Assembly: GCA_900258555.1 (NCBI GenBank)
Contig: LT984854.1
Coordinates: 2,562,083 to 2,599,737, forward strand
Reading direction: 5' to 3'
Origin: an uncultured Desulfobacterium sp.
Lineage (GTDB): Bacteria; Desulfobacterota; DSM-4660; Desulfatiglandales; Desulfatiglandaceae
Length of the DNA: 37,655 nt
A program made the position numbers and the translations under genes. A model generated the notes under the pieces. The model was not told where the DNA came from, made no database searches, and saw nothing but the letters and a program-made list of their open reading frames with translations. Shown here one piece after another: positions 22,686-31,138 of this stretch (position 1 is its first letter; the number at the start of each line of letters is the position of its first letter).

Positions 22686-23042
22686 TCATGCCCCTATTAA
22701 CCTGCCCCGAAAGAGGAAAAATACAGCACCCAGCAGACAAAGCCCAGCCCACAGGTAATCCATTGAGAGCTTTTCTTTCATGTAAAGGATTGAAAAGGGC
22801 ACAAATACTGAAAGGGTTATTACCTCCTGCAGAAGTTTGAGCTCTCCAATGGACATAACCTCATGCCCTACCCTGTTGGCCGGCACCTGCAGGAGATACT
22901 CAAACAGTGCAATTCCCCAGCTTATAAGGGCTGCAACAATAAAAGGTTTGTGGGAAAGATTTCTAAGATGCCCGTACCATGCAAAGGTCATGAATACATT
23001 GCTGCAACATAGTAATAATGTGGTTATGATGAACCTGTTCAT
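22686..23042 (-). CDS. DUF486 / DMT-family small membrane protein
   Basis: This 118-residue protein has four membrane helices and matches the DUF486 (COG3169) group of the drug/metabolite-transporter superfamily: TFAWYGHL near the start, SWGIALFEYLLQVPANRVGH in the middle and the end LLGAVFFLFRGRL. With only four helices it should act as a dimer. The substrate is unknown. It begins nine bases after the PilZ gene and is the third gene of a DUF362-PilZ-DUF486 minus-strand unit. The AAA/DUF4143 pseudogene converges from the other side. Confidence 0.85.
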   Translation of the reverse strand: MNRFIITTLLLCCSNVFMTFAWYGHLRNLSHKPFIVAALISWGIALFEYLLQVPANRVGHEVMSIGELKLLQEVITLSVFVPFSILYMKEKLSMDYLWAGLCLLGAVFFLFRGRLIGA

Positions 23043-23051
23043 ATTTGACTC

Positions 23052-23405
23052 TCACTCTATTGCACTCTTCGCCGCGTGATCGGCCAGTATCTTAATAGTA
23101 TCGGCAGAGGTATCTACAAACTCCAATCCCGCCTCAAAGGACTCATCTCCGTATAGAGCTCTCACCCATTTAACCTTGCCCAGGGCGCTGACCATCCTGG
23201 GCGGCTGACTTAGGGTCAGTTGTATCTTGAGCATGGTGTTAAGCGGCAAAAAGGTGTTTGTTTGTATCCTTGCGCCTGCATATGAGATATCTTTACTGAT
23301 GTTGTATACCACCTTTTTTTTGAGAGGCTCTGTTACATTTGAGACAATTTCAACTGTTATCTCATTTTCTTCCATCAGTCGCCTTGTGCGTCTTTTTTCA
23401 TGCAT
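23052..23405 (-). CDS. PilZ-domain protein
   Basis: This 117-residue protein is a single PilZ domain. The cyclic-di-GMP-binding marks are present: KRRTRR near the N-terminus (the RxxxR loop) and DISYAGARI (the D/NxSxxG strand). The rest is the six-strand barrel. It would sense cyclic-di-GMP and pass the signal to an unknown partner by contact. I chose the ATG at 23405 because AGGGAG lies ten bases upstream; a TTG at 23414 is too close to that site. It is only 14 bases beyond the DUF362 gene, so the two are co-transcribed. Confidence 0.87.
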   Translation of the reverse strand: MHEKRRTRRLMEENEITVEIVSNVTEPLKKKVVYNISKDISYAGARIQTNTFLPLNTMLKIQLTLSQPPRMVSALGKVKWVRALYGDESFEAGLEFVDTSADTIKILADHAAKSAIE

Positions 23406-23419
23406 CTGTGACAAACTCC

Positions 23420-24625
23420 CTAGCCTGTGTCATCAGAAGGATTTCCTGAGATGGTCTGCATGATTTCGCTTCCCACCGGCGGGCAGCCCTTTACGAATAT
23501 TCCCCGGTCGCGGTGCTGAGCCGTACAATTTCCTATGCAAAGCGTGCCAATGGGTAGATTCTTGTGGCCCTTACCTATGGCAATGTTTAACTTGACGTCT
23601 TTCGGGAAGTAATCAAAGAGCTTGTCTCCGTGTCGCTTGAGAAAGAGAAGCACCGTGGACTGGCATGCGCTGCATGAGCTTTCGTCAAATATAGTTACAT
23701 TGGGAAAACTGATTGAGAGATTCTCTGGAGGTTTATCAAATACCTTGGCCCAGTCCTGCCAATTTGTCGGGCTAACCGTGATCCGGTCAAGATCAATGAC
23801 GCCATAACCCCGTTCAGCGCTTATGGCCAGATGAGGAATCATCTTTGGGTCAGTACCCATCAGCCGGCATGCGACTGCATCGGCTGCGAATGGATCAGCC
23901 CCTGCAACAACCACACCCAGCTCTTTGACCTCCCCGGCGCTGGGGCCAAGCCCCTGCATCCCCACTGTGCCGTCTATGATGGAAAGGTCAGGACGCAATA
24001 CACCTGCCATATCCGAGATTGCGATGTTTATGGATTTTTCATCATAGCCTATAACCGGCGGGAGCATGTGGAGTTTTACCTTGCTTCGCTTCCACAGACA
24101 GCCCTTCATGTTTTTTACCGCCAGGGTTACGCCTGTGTGCATATGCATCTTCATCACCGGTATGGATATAATAAGATCATGTTCCAGCACGTCGGAACAT
24201 ATCTTTAGGCAGTTAACCGCCAGTCCGTTCGGGACCTCGATGTCAACCCCGGGCCGTGCATCCATATCAATCAGGGGGCAATTTCGGTGTCGGGCTATCT
24301 CAGCAATACCACAGGATTCAAAGGCCTCAAGGACATTAACGCCCGCAATCGGGCTTTCGCCGATAGAAACATGGGCGCCTGCATCGCGAAAGGCATCTAC
24401 TGCCGCCGCCACAACCTGCGCCTCGGTTGTGATGGCGTCTCCAGGGAGGGCAACACGGCCTGCATTGGGTTTTAAGAGCACGCGTTTTCCCCTGGAAGGG
24501 GAAAGATCAATATTGCTCAAGACATGGAGGGTGTTTTCATAAGGGCCTCGGCCTGCACTTACAAATACGCAGGTTCCAGTAGATTCGGTGGAAAAAGGGC
24601 TTTTCCGTGGCGAGAGTTTTTGCAT
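23420..24625 (-). CDS. DUF362-family protein
   Basis: This 401-residue protein belongs to DUF362 (COG2006), proteins common in anaerobes and often annotated as iron-sulfur related. The conserved core includes VLLKPNAGR, AVDAFRDAGAHVSIGESP, IISIPVMKMHMHTGVTLAVK and the ADPFAADAVACRLMG segment. The C-terminal part has five cysteines in the groups SSCSACQ, CIGNC and KGCPP, possible metal ligands, but no classical 2x4Fe-4S ferredoxin domain. There is no signal peptide. Its reaction is unknown. It leads the operon with a PilZ protein and a DUF486 protein. The ATG at 24625 has no strong ribosome binding site. Confidence 0.85.
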   Translation of the reverse strand: MQKLSPRKSPFSTESTGTCVFVSAGRGPYENTLHVLSNIDLSPSRGKRVLLKPNAGRVALPGDAITTEAQVVAAAVDAFRDAGAHVSIGESPIAGVNVLEAFESCGIAEIARHRNCPLIDMDARPGVDIEVPNGLAVNCLKICSDVLEHDLIISIPVMKMHMHTGVTLAVKNMKGCLWKRSKVKLHMLPPVIGYDEKSINIAISDMAGVLRPDLSIIDGTVGMQGLGPSAGEVKELGVVVAGADPFAADAVACRLMGTDPKMIPHLAISAERGYGVIDLDRITVSPTNWQDWAKVFDKPPENLSISFPNVTIFDESSCSACQSTVLLFLKRHGDKLFDYFPKDVKLNIAIGKGHKNLPIGTLCIGNCTAQHRDRGIFVKGCPPVGSEIMQTISGNPSDDTG

Positions 24626-25029
24626 CTATCTTACAGTACAGCCCACGCATGAATGAGCACTGAAAAGTTACCGATAATAAACTAACTCTTTGATAAAATT
24701 AATATATTGTGAATGGAGTATAGGGATATTGCATTACGCTGTCAAGCGCAAATCTTAAATGAAACCGCTACCCGGTGTGCTGTATTATTACTGTATTATT
24801 ATTGACCCAGCCGTCAACCGCTGAGGGTTTCCTCCGCAGAATACCTCTCAAAGATATTCTTGCATCTTATTCGGAAGCCAGTGCAATATTCATGTAACAA
24901 CCGAAGTTAATTGACAAATAGTTCTTTTAGGTTTAGATGTTTTTAAATTGGGAATAACTTGATCTCAGGTGTCTTTCTCTCACGACACAAAATCATTAAT
25001 CCTCAAAAGGGCTGTTTAGCATTCGCTTT
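24626..25029. other. Divergent intergenic region between DUF362 and the sensor kinase
   Basis: About 400 AT-rich bases hold the promoters of both flanking genes. The plus-strand one is the candidate at 24910-24938. No gene or repeat is seen. Confidence 0.5.
24910..24938 (+). promoter_or_regulatory. Possible promoter of the sensor kinase gene
   Basis: TTGACA (24910-24915) and TAGATG (24933-24938) are 17 bases apart, about 90 bases before the ATG. The -35 is perfect and the -10 weak. Confidence 0.35.
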
Positions 25030-27243
25030 ATGATTTCTGAGTACCTGTGGAAAATCAAAGGCATCAGTCTGCTCTTTAAGCTGCTCATCCCTCTTCTGTT
25101 TTTGACCTTTGTTTTGAGTGCGACCATGGCCTATATCGGGCTTACCTCGCAGCAGAACATGATCAAGAATGAGGAAAGGAAAGAGATCCGCAACTTTTAT
25201 TACCTCTTTGTGGAAAAGATGGAATATACAAAGAGAAGGGCACTGTCTCTTGCATCTGTTATAGCTGAAAACCCCAAGGCACAGGCTCTCCTGGCAAACC
25301 GAGACAGAGAGGAGCTGAAAAAACAGATGCTCCCCCTCTTTGAAAAATTGAAAAAAGACTCTGAGATCTCGCAGTTTCATTTTCATACCCCGGATATCAG
25401 ATCCTTTTTGCGTCTTCATCTGCCGGAAGAATATGGCGAATCCCTTGCTTACAGAAAGACCATTGTTGATGCAGTTAACCAACGGCATGGGGTCGCCGGG
25501 CTGGAGCGCGGCATTGCGGGACTGGGCATTCGGGGGGTTTCCCCGGTATTTTACAAAGGCCTGCTGATCGGAACCATTGAGATAGGATATCCCTTCGGTC
25601 AGGAATTTTTACAGGATCTCAAGGTAAAATGGGGGCCTGATTTTACCGTATACGAGAAAAACGGAGACAACACCTACCACTGCCTTGCAACAACCCTGAA
25701 TTTTTGTGATGAATTGAGGCTGATTCATTACCTGAAAGATTCAGGCGCCGATGAACCGACAGTGATAATCGCACCTGATAATTATCCACAAAAATCCTTC
25801 ACGCTTGGTCCGATTAGGGATTACAACGGAAATGTAGTCGCTCTGGTAAAGATTGAGAAAAACCGTTCGGCAATAATGGACCGCCTCAATCATACCAGAA
25901 ACCTTATGGTACTGGATGGACTTTCAGGTATTGTGGTTTCATTTATCGTGATATGGACGGTATCTTCACAAGTTACCCGACCTATAAGGCAGATAGTCAA
26001 ATTCGCTCAGGAGATAGCCGAGGACAAGAGGGAAATCCATCTGGACCCGCGACCCGAGGATGAGATAGGCGTTCTTACAAGGTCACTTAATTCCATGCTT
26101 GAATCTCTGACGCAAAGACGCCGCCAGATAGAGGACTATGCAAAGACACTGGAGAAAAAGGTTGCAGAAAGGACATATGATCTGGTTATATCAGAAGAGA
26201 AATACCGCACCCTTATTGAGCACCTTCCGCTTATTGTCTACAGACTCCTGGAGGATGGATCTGTTGAGTTTATCAATCCATATTTTGCAAAAAAGCTTGG
26301 CTACACTGTGGAAGAGGCCGTCAGCGACAGGACCTTCTGGTGGAAGATGATATACGGTAAAGATCATGGTGATCGCGATAGTTTTTTGTCTACCTTTGCT
26401 GAAGACGGCAAAGAATATCGCGCTGAGAGGGTAGTTAAAGACAAGAGCGGAAATATACTGACATTCATTGACCGAATGATACCAATGAGAGACGAGGCAG
26501 GGAATATCAAGTGGATTGACGGAATAATGGTGGATATAACGGAATTAAAAAGGTTGCAGGAACGGGCTATGCAAACCGAGGAAATAAAGCTGCTGGGAGA
26601 AATATCCGCGAGGTTCGCGCATGAAATCCGAAACCCACTGGTCACCGTCGGCGGATTCGCCAGAAGACTTCAGGATTCCCTGCCTAAAGACGATAAAAAG
26701 CATGATATTGCAGGCATCATTGTAGCTGAGGTGGCGAGGTTGGAGCAGATCCTGCGCATCATGCTTTCTTCTATCAGGCCTTTTACACTTTATATGTCTG
26801 CCTTTGATTGTAACAATATATTGCGATCGTTGATAAGTGAATACAGTTCCATTATCAGCCAAAGACAGATTGATCTTGAACAATCCTTATCGCCTGATCT
26901 GCCAAAGATCGCATGTGACGAGAATATGCTACATCGGGCATTTAAAAGCCTTATAGTCCATGCAATTCTTTCAATGCCGGAAAAGGGGCGATTCCTGCTG
27001 TCCACATCCTCGGAAAATGATCATGTTGTCGTGATTATGAAATACAGAGAGCATGGCCTTTCAGATGAAGACCTGGAACAATTTTTCTTCCCCAGGTTTA
27101 CCAATAAAGTCGATAAGGCGGGTGAGGACATGCCCCTTTCCAAGGTGATAATTCACAGGCATGGGGGTAAGATAGATATATCAGCAGAAGAAGAGGATAT
27201 TGTCGTCATAAGGGTGGAGTTGCCGATCAAACAGAGTGATTGA
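25030..27243 (+). CDS. Membrane sensor histidine kinase (Cache-HAMP-PAS) with degenerate ATPase domain
   Basis: This 737-residue protein has one N-terminal membrane helix (about 15-36), a periplasmic Cache-type sensor (about 37-290, with GIAGLGIRGVSPVFYKG and the GTIEIGYPFG strand), a second helix (291-311), HAMP (312-365), a coiled coil, PAS (about 388-505) and HisKA with the phospho-acceptor H531 in FAHEIRNPL. The ATP-binding domain is odd: the N box has SLIVHAILSM with H644 where asparagine is expected, the G1 box DxGxG is replaced by MKYREHG (670-676), and the G2 box GxGLGL is replaced by GEDMPLSK. Only the end HRHGGKI is normal. It may be a phosphatase or partner rather than an active kinase. 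No response regulator is adjacent. Confidence 0.88.
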   Translation: MISEYLWKIKGISLLFKLLIPLLFLTFVLSATMAYIGLTSQQNMIKNEERKEIRNFYYLFVEKMEYTKRRALSLASVIAENPKAQALLANRDREELKKQMLPLFEKLKKDSEISQFHFHTPDIRSFLRLHLPEEYGESLAYRKTIVDAVNQRHGVAGLERGIAGLGIRGVSPVFYKGLLIGTIEIGYPFGQEFLQDLKVKWGPDFTVYEKNGDNTYHCLATTLNFCDELRLIHYLKDSGADEPTVIIAPDNYPQKSFTLGPIRDYNGNVVALVKIEKNRSAIMDRLNHTRNLMVLDGLSGIVVSFIVIWTVSSQVTRPIRQIVKFAQEIAEDKREIHLDPRPEDEIGVLTRSLNSMLESLTQRRRQIEDYAKTLEKKVAERTYDLVISEEKYRTLIEHLPLIVYRLLEDGSVEFINPYFAKKLGYTVEEAVSDRTFWWKMIYGKDHGDRDSFLSTFAEDGKEYRAERVVKDKSGNILTFIDRMIPMRDEAGNIKWIDGIMVDITELKRLQERAMQTEEIKLLGEISARFAHEIRNPLVTVGGFARRLQDSLPKDDKKHDIAGIIVAEVARLEQILRIMLSSIRPFTLYMSAFDCNNILRSLISEYSSIISQRQIDLEQSLSPDLPKIACDENMLHRAFKSLIVHAILSMPEKGRFLLSTSSENDHVVVIMKYREHGLSDEDLEQFFFPRFTNKVDKAGEDMPLSKVIIHRHGGKIDISAEEEDIVVIRVELPIKQSD

Positions 27244-27292
27244 ACCTCTGTGGCCGGGCCAGAGGCAGCCCGGCCGGCAAAAATAAAAATCA

Positions 27293-27751
27293 TCACAGCT
27301 TCAGCTCCAGTTTTATCGCCTTTGATGGGACAAATCCTGATCTTTCAAAGAATTTAAGCATATCCCAGTCGTTCCAATTGACCAGGGCATAGATATCCTC
27401 TATATGAGCCTTTTTTGCATTGGCAATAAACTGTTTCATTAGTGCGAGTGCTACACCCTGCTTTTGGTATTCGGGATCAACACCGATGGTATCCAGGGAG
27501 GCGGTTGGCTCCGGGATGCCGAACTCGCCCAGATAAGTATTAGACATTATGAATCCAATTATCTTTCCTTTATATTCCGCCACCAAAGAGGTAACCATCT
27601 GGTTGGATTGGTCCAGAGCCAATGCACACTTTCGTTCATAATAATCCGTGCGCTTTTCCCCAAAGACACTGGCGTCTATATTTACAATGGCGTCTATATC
27701 CCCCTTTTTCATAATTCGAATCTGCAATTCTTGAGGATCAATCTTGGGCAT
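27293..27751 (-). CDS. GNAT-family N-acetyltransferase
   Basis: This 152-residue protein has the GNAT fold: LQIRIMKKGDIDAIVNID at the start, the strand SLVAEYKGKIIGFIMSN, the acetyl-CoA loop DPEYQKQGVALALMKQF (Q/RxxGxA motif) and the end KFFERSGFVPSKAIKLELKL. It is of the RimI-like kind, but the substrate cannot be told. I chose the ATG at 27751 because AAAGGAGG lies about seven bases upstream; the frame's earlier start at 27769 would overlap that site. It is monocistronic. A weak promoter (TTAAAC, 16 bases, TATAAC) is possible upstream. Confidence 0.88.
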   Translation of the reverse strand: MPKIDPQELQIRIMKKGDIDAIVNIDASVFGEKRTDYYERKCALALDQSNQMVTSLVAEYKGKIIGFIMSNTYLGEFGIPEPTASLDTIGVDPEYQKQGVALALMKQFIANAKKAHIEDIYALVNWNDWDMLKFFERSGFVPSKAIKLELKL

Positions 27752-28019
27752 ATTACTTCCTCCTTTCATTAGTTATATAAGTTAACAATCTTTGTTTAAG
27801 ACTTATTTATGTAGAAGATTCAGCATAAAATATGCCATAACAGACCAACGTGTTTAATGCTATGATATTTATAGTAATTCCATGTCACACCTGCTCCTGC
27901 TGACCTTAAACCTTATCAATAATCTTGAAGATTTTCTAACCGTCTTTCGCAGTTTTTCAACTCTATAAAATAACTAGTTAAATTTGTTTGGAATTGGTCG
28001 GACAGACCCTATTCTTAAC

Positions 28020-28048
28020 TTGACACTTCATACCAACTCGCCTATAGA
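28020..28048 (+). promoter_or_regulatory. Sigma-70 promoter of mlaEFDC
   Basis: TTGACA (28020-28025), 17 bases and TATAGA (28043-28048) form a near-consensus promoter. It lies 47 bases ahead of the ATG chosen for mlaE and inside the longer open frame, which argues that the longer start (TTG at 27984) is not used. Confidence 0.7.
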
Positions 28049-28094
28049 AGGTCTGGATAAAAACATCTTCCTGAAATCCATAGCGTTGATATCC

Positions 28095-28877
28095 ATGAGA
28101 AACGTCATTAGAAAACTTGGGGAAGCCACATTAAAAGCGGTTCATAAACTGGGTCATATGGGTGTTTTTATGTGCAAAGGTGTATTTTGCGCCCTTACAC
28201 CGCCCTTAAAATTCGCCCTTTTAATAAAGCAGATACAGTTTATCGGTTTTCAATCCATCCTGGTCATATTCCTCACAGGTGCATTTACCGGGATGGTCCT
28301 GGGATACCAGGGATACACCACCCTGAGCAGATTCGGATCTGATGCCTTTCTGGGACCGATGGTTGCCCTTTCTCTTATTAAAGAAATGGGCCCGGTGATC
28401 TCCGCCTTAATGGTCACAGGCAGGGCCGGATCATCTATCACCGCCCAGATCGGGATTATGAGGATAAGCGAGCAAATTGACGCCCTTCGTCTTATGGGCC
28501 TTGAGCCTTACCGATACCTCATTGTCCCCAATATCTGGGCGAGCATAATCTGCCTTCCCCTATTGACCGCCATATTTGACGTCGTCGGCATATTCGGAGG
28601 ATACCTTGTAGGGGTAAAACTCTTAGGCATGGTGCCTGGTACCTACTTCGGAGAGATGTTTGATTATGTAGACATGAAAGACATTTCGGAGGGGTTGTGG
28701 AAGTCGCTCAATTTCGGCCTGATCATCAGTTGGGTGTGCTGTTTTAAGGGCTATTACACCGGAATCTACACCGGCTTCGGCGCAGAGGGTGTTAGCAAGG
28801 CGACGACCGAGGCGGTAGTTCTATCCTCCGTGCTGATACTGGTATGGGATTATTTCCTGACATCTACAATGTTTTAA
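28095..28877 (+). CDS. mlaE: MlaE-type ABC permease for phospholipid transport
   Basis: This 260-residue inner-membrane permease of the Mla lipid-transport system matches the E. coli MlaE length. Family marks are FQSILVIFLTGAFTGMVLGYQ, the segment GPVISALMVTGRAGSSITAQ, IGIMRISEQIDALRLMGLEP and the C-terminal VVLSSVLILVWDYFLTS. I chose the ATG at 28095 over a TTG at 27984: it gives the family length and leaves the promoter outside the gene. It is first of a four-gene unit in the order E-F-D-C. The permease, with MlaF ATPase and MlaD hexamer, carries phospholipids between the membranes. Confidence 0.92.
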   Translation: MRNVIRKLGEATLKAVHKLGHMGVFMCKGVFCALTPPLKFALLIKQIQFIGFQSILVIFLTGAFTGMVLGYQGYTTLSRFGSDAFLGPMVALSLIKEMGPVISALMVTGRAGSSITAQIGIMRISEQIDALRLMGLEPYRYLIVPNIWASIICLPLLTAIFDVVGIFGGYLVGVKLLGMVPGTYFGEMFDYVDMKDISEGLWKSLNFGLIISWVCCFKGYYTGIYTGFGAEGVSKATTEAVVLSSVLILVWDYFLTSTMF

Positions 28878-28884
28878 GAGAAAT

Positions 28885-29625
28885 ATGATCCGCGTCCAAG
28901 AAATCTACAAGTCATTCGGTAAGGCCCAGGTGCTCAAGGGGGTGTCATTCGAAGTCCCGCAGGGCGACATCCTTGCGCTGATCGGCAGGAGCGGGTACGG
29001 CAAGAGTGTTATCCTGAAGCATGTGGCGGGATTGCTTAAACCTGATAAGGGACATGTCTTCATCAACGGCAGTGATCTGTGTAATCTCAGGGGGAGAAAC
29101 CTGCTTAAATTAATAGAGAGGTTTGGGTTTCTCTTTCAAAACGGTGCACTTTTTGACTCCATGACCATCTTTGACAATGTCGCATTTCCATTGAGAGAGA
29201 AGACGAGGATGACCGAAAGGCAGATCCGTGAAAGGGTGTTGACTGAACTGGAACAGGTCGGGCTGATCGGCTCCGAGGGGAAATTCCCGTCTCAGATTAG
29301 CGGTGGAATGATCAAGAGGGCCTCTCTTGCCCGTGCTCTAATAGAAGAGCCCGATATTATGCTCTTTGATGAGCCCACCACCGGACTTGATCCCATCACC
29401 GGTAAGTCAATATTGGCGCTTATAGATTCGTGCCATAGGCGTATAGGGTTTACAGGGATCATCGTTACCCATGAGATACCAAGGGTATTTTCCGTTGTTG
29501 ATCAGGTGGCCCTTTTGCATGAGGGGGTCGTATTGTTTCATGGCTCTCCTTCAGAGATCATGACTTCCGATGACCCCATTATCCGTCCTTTTGTACAAGC
29601 GGCCACAGATGGGGCTGTTAAATAA
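28885..29625 (+). CDS. mlaF: MlaF-type ABC ATPase
   Basis: This 246-residue ATPase powers the Mla transporter. Walker A is GRSGYGKS (34-41), the signature is ISGGMIKR (instead of LSGGQ-type, as usual for MlaF), and Walker B with the following residues is IMLFDEPTTGLDP. The LFQNGALFDSMTIFDNVAFP segment is typical of MlaF. Seven bases separate it from mlaE, so translation is nearly coupled. The D-loop and the H-loop (VTHE) are intact. No MlaB-like STAS gene follows, unlike the E. coli operon. Confidence 0.94.
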   Translation: MIRVQEIYKSFGKAQVLKGVSFEVPQGDILALIGRSGYGKSVILKHVAGLLKPDKGHVFINGSDLCNLRGRNLLKLIERFGFLFQNGALFDSMTIFDNVAFPLREKTRMTERQIRERVLTELEQVGLIGSEGKFPSQISGGMIKRASLARALIEEPDIMLFDEPTTGLDPITGKSILALIDSCHRRIGFTGIIVTHEIPRVFSVVDQVALLHEGVVLFHGSPSEIMTSDDPIIRPFVQAATDGAVK

Positions 29626-29666
29626 TCTATGGCACAGGAGCAATATAGGTTAAGGGAGTAAAAGAG

Positions 29667-30107
29667 ATGAAAAGGTTTGATATAGAGCTTGCAGTAGGGG
29701 TATTTATTATTGCAGGGATCATTTGTCTGGGGTATCTTTCAATAAAGCTGGGCAGGATGGAGGTGTTGGGAGAAAAGGGTTATGATATCATAGCCATATT
29801 CACCAACAGCGGGGGACTCAAGACTGGATCATCCGTTAAGATTGCGGGCGTTGACGTGGGAAAGGTAAAAGATGTCGCACTTGATGAATACCAGGCCCGG
29901 ATTATCATGAATCTGCCCGATAACGTGAAGATCCAGGAGGATGCTATTGCCTCAATAAAGACCAAGGGTCTGATCGGGGAAAAGTATATCGAGATTACCC
30001 CCGGAGGATCCGACACCCTGATCAAAGCAGGGGAACGGATTAGGGAAACACAGCCTGCGATAGATCTTGAACAGCTTATATCAAATTTCATTTTCGGAAA
30101 AATCTAA
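29667..30107 (+). CDS. mlaD: MlaD-type MCE-domain protein
   Basis: This 146-residue protein has one N-terminal membrane helix (about residues 8-27) and one MCE domain (about 38-115), with GGLKTGSSVKIAGVDVGKV and the SIKTKGLIGEKYIEITPGG strand. It should form the periplasmic hexameric ring on the MlaEF transporter. It is shorter than E. coli MlaD (183) because it lacks the long C-terminal helix. The ribosome binding site (AAGGGAG) is good. It lies 41 bases after mlaF. Confidence 0.93.
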   Translation: MKRFDIELAVGVFIIAGIICLGYLSIKLGRMEVLGEKGYDIIAIFTNSGGLKTGSSVKIAGVDVGKVKDVALDEYQARIIMNLPDNVKIQEDAIASIKTKGLIGEKYIEITPGGSDTLIKAGERIRETQPAIDLEQLISNFIFGKI

Positions 30108-30130
30108 GGTTATTTAAAGGGAGGTCTAAC

Positions 30131-30766
30131 ATGCTTAAAAAAATATTTTGTCTGGTTTTTTATTCACTTGTTCTTTGTCTGTATGCAGCAATATCCGCCC
30201 AGGCAGCCGCCCCGACCGATAAGATCAAAGACACCACAGACAAGATCCTGGCGATAGTCTCGGACCCTGCCCTGAAGGCACCTGAAAAGGCTGAACAGAG
30301 AAGGGCAAAGATTCGGGCAGTCCTTGACGAAAGGTTTGATTGGGAAGAAATGGCCCGTCGTTCCCTGGGGCCGCACTGGGCCAAAAGGACTCCGGATGAA
30401 ATCAAAGAGTTTGTAGGACTCTATAAAAAACTGCTTGAGAGAACCTATCTGGACAAAGTGGAATCCTATTCCGGTGAAAAAGTCATCTATCTGGGGGACG
30501 TAATTGACAACGGCTATGGCACTGTCAAGGTGAAGATCATCACCACCAAAGACCAGGAGATTCAGGTGGAATATCGCTTGAGGAACAAAAGTGAAGATTG
30601 GTTTGTCTACGATATCTTTATCGAAGGCGTAAGCCTGGTCAACAATTATCGGGCCCAGTTCAACAGCATCCTTACCAAGTCTTCCTATCAGCAACTGGTT
30701 CAGAGGCTGACAGAAAAGGTGACCCAGGATTATAAAAAAGAGCACAGAGAGGATCAGGAGAAATGA
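30131..30766 (+). CDS. mlaC: MlaC-type periplasmic phospholipid-binding protein
   Basis: This 211-residue exported protein carries phospholipids across the periplasm. It has a signal peptide (starting MLKKIFCLVFYSLVLCLYAA, cut after AQA) and the MlaC/Ttg2D fold: RRAKIRAVLDERFDWEEMAR, then SLGPHWAKRTPDEIKEF and the YRLRNKSEDWFVYDIFIEGV segment near the lipid pocket. The position as last gene behind mlaD is usual. AAAGGGAGG precedes the ATG. A 17-bp perfect hairpin lies 160 bases downstream and may end the operon. No mlaA gene is seen in this window. Confidence 0.93.
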   Translation: MLKKIFCLVFYSLVLCLYAAISAQAAAPTDKIKDTTDKILAIVSDPALKAPEKAEQRRAKIRAVLDERFDWEEMARRSLGPHWAKRTPDEIKEFVGLYKKLLERTYLDKVESYSGEKVIYLGDVIDNGYGTVKVKIITTKDQEIQVEYRLRNKSEDWFVYDIFIEGVSLVNNYRAQFNSILTKSSYQQLVQRLTEKVTQDYKKEHREDQEK

Positions 30767-30927
30767 TCAATACCCCCTTTCTATAATCCCGCCATAACAC
30801 AAATAGAGGTCGGCCTCATCAACATTTCCTCTTTACCGTGAACACGGTATCCGGAAACGCAGACAAAGGGATAATTTTCTTATCCTGTGCCGGATGTCAC
30901 TCTGATTCATATAGATTCATATAACTG

Positions 30928-30966
30928 TTAGAAAAACTTCTAAGACGGGCTTAGAAGTTTTTCTAA
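30928..30966. terminator. Perfect 17-bp hairpin after mlaC
   Basis: TTAGAAAAACTTCTAAG (30928-30944) and its exact reverse complement (30950-30966) are separated by ACGGG. The stem is AT-rich and contains T-rich 3' sequence (GTTTTTCTAA), so it could end the mla transcript. There is no further T tract, so termination efficiency is uncertain. The symmetry allows it to act in both directions, but no minus-strand gene needs it. Confidence 0.55.
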
Positions 30967-31050
30967 AACCCACATGACTTTGAAAAGGCCTGCTTTGGGC
31001 CTGCAATCTAAGGCTCTGAAATACTGAATCTATTTACACATATTCGACTG

Positions 31051-31066
31051 TGGCACAAATGATGCT
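31051..31066 (+). promoter_or_regulatory. Sigma-54 (RpoN) -24/-12 promoter of the usp-tauE cluster
   Basis: TGGCAC (31051-31056), five bases and ATGCT (31062-31066) match the sigma-54 pattern TGGCAC-N5-TTGCA with the invariant GG and GC ten bases apart. The predicted start of RNA is about 60 bases before the usp gene. Sigma-54 promoters need an activator ATPase. No activator gene or obvious enhancer site is seen nearby. Confidence 0.55.
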
Positions 31067-31138
31067 TTATGAGCTTGAAAAGCCGGCATCACGGCATGAA
31101 TACTTTATTAAAGTAAAAATAAATCATGGGAGGTGCTT

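Noticed and set aside
27984-28094. Longer MlaE starting at TTG 27984
   Set aside because: The extension covers a near-consensus promoter and adds 37 residues not expected for the family; the ATG at 28095 gives the usual 260 residues.
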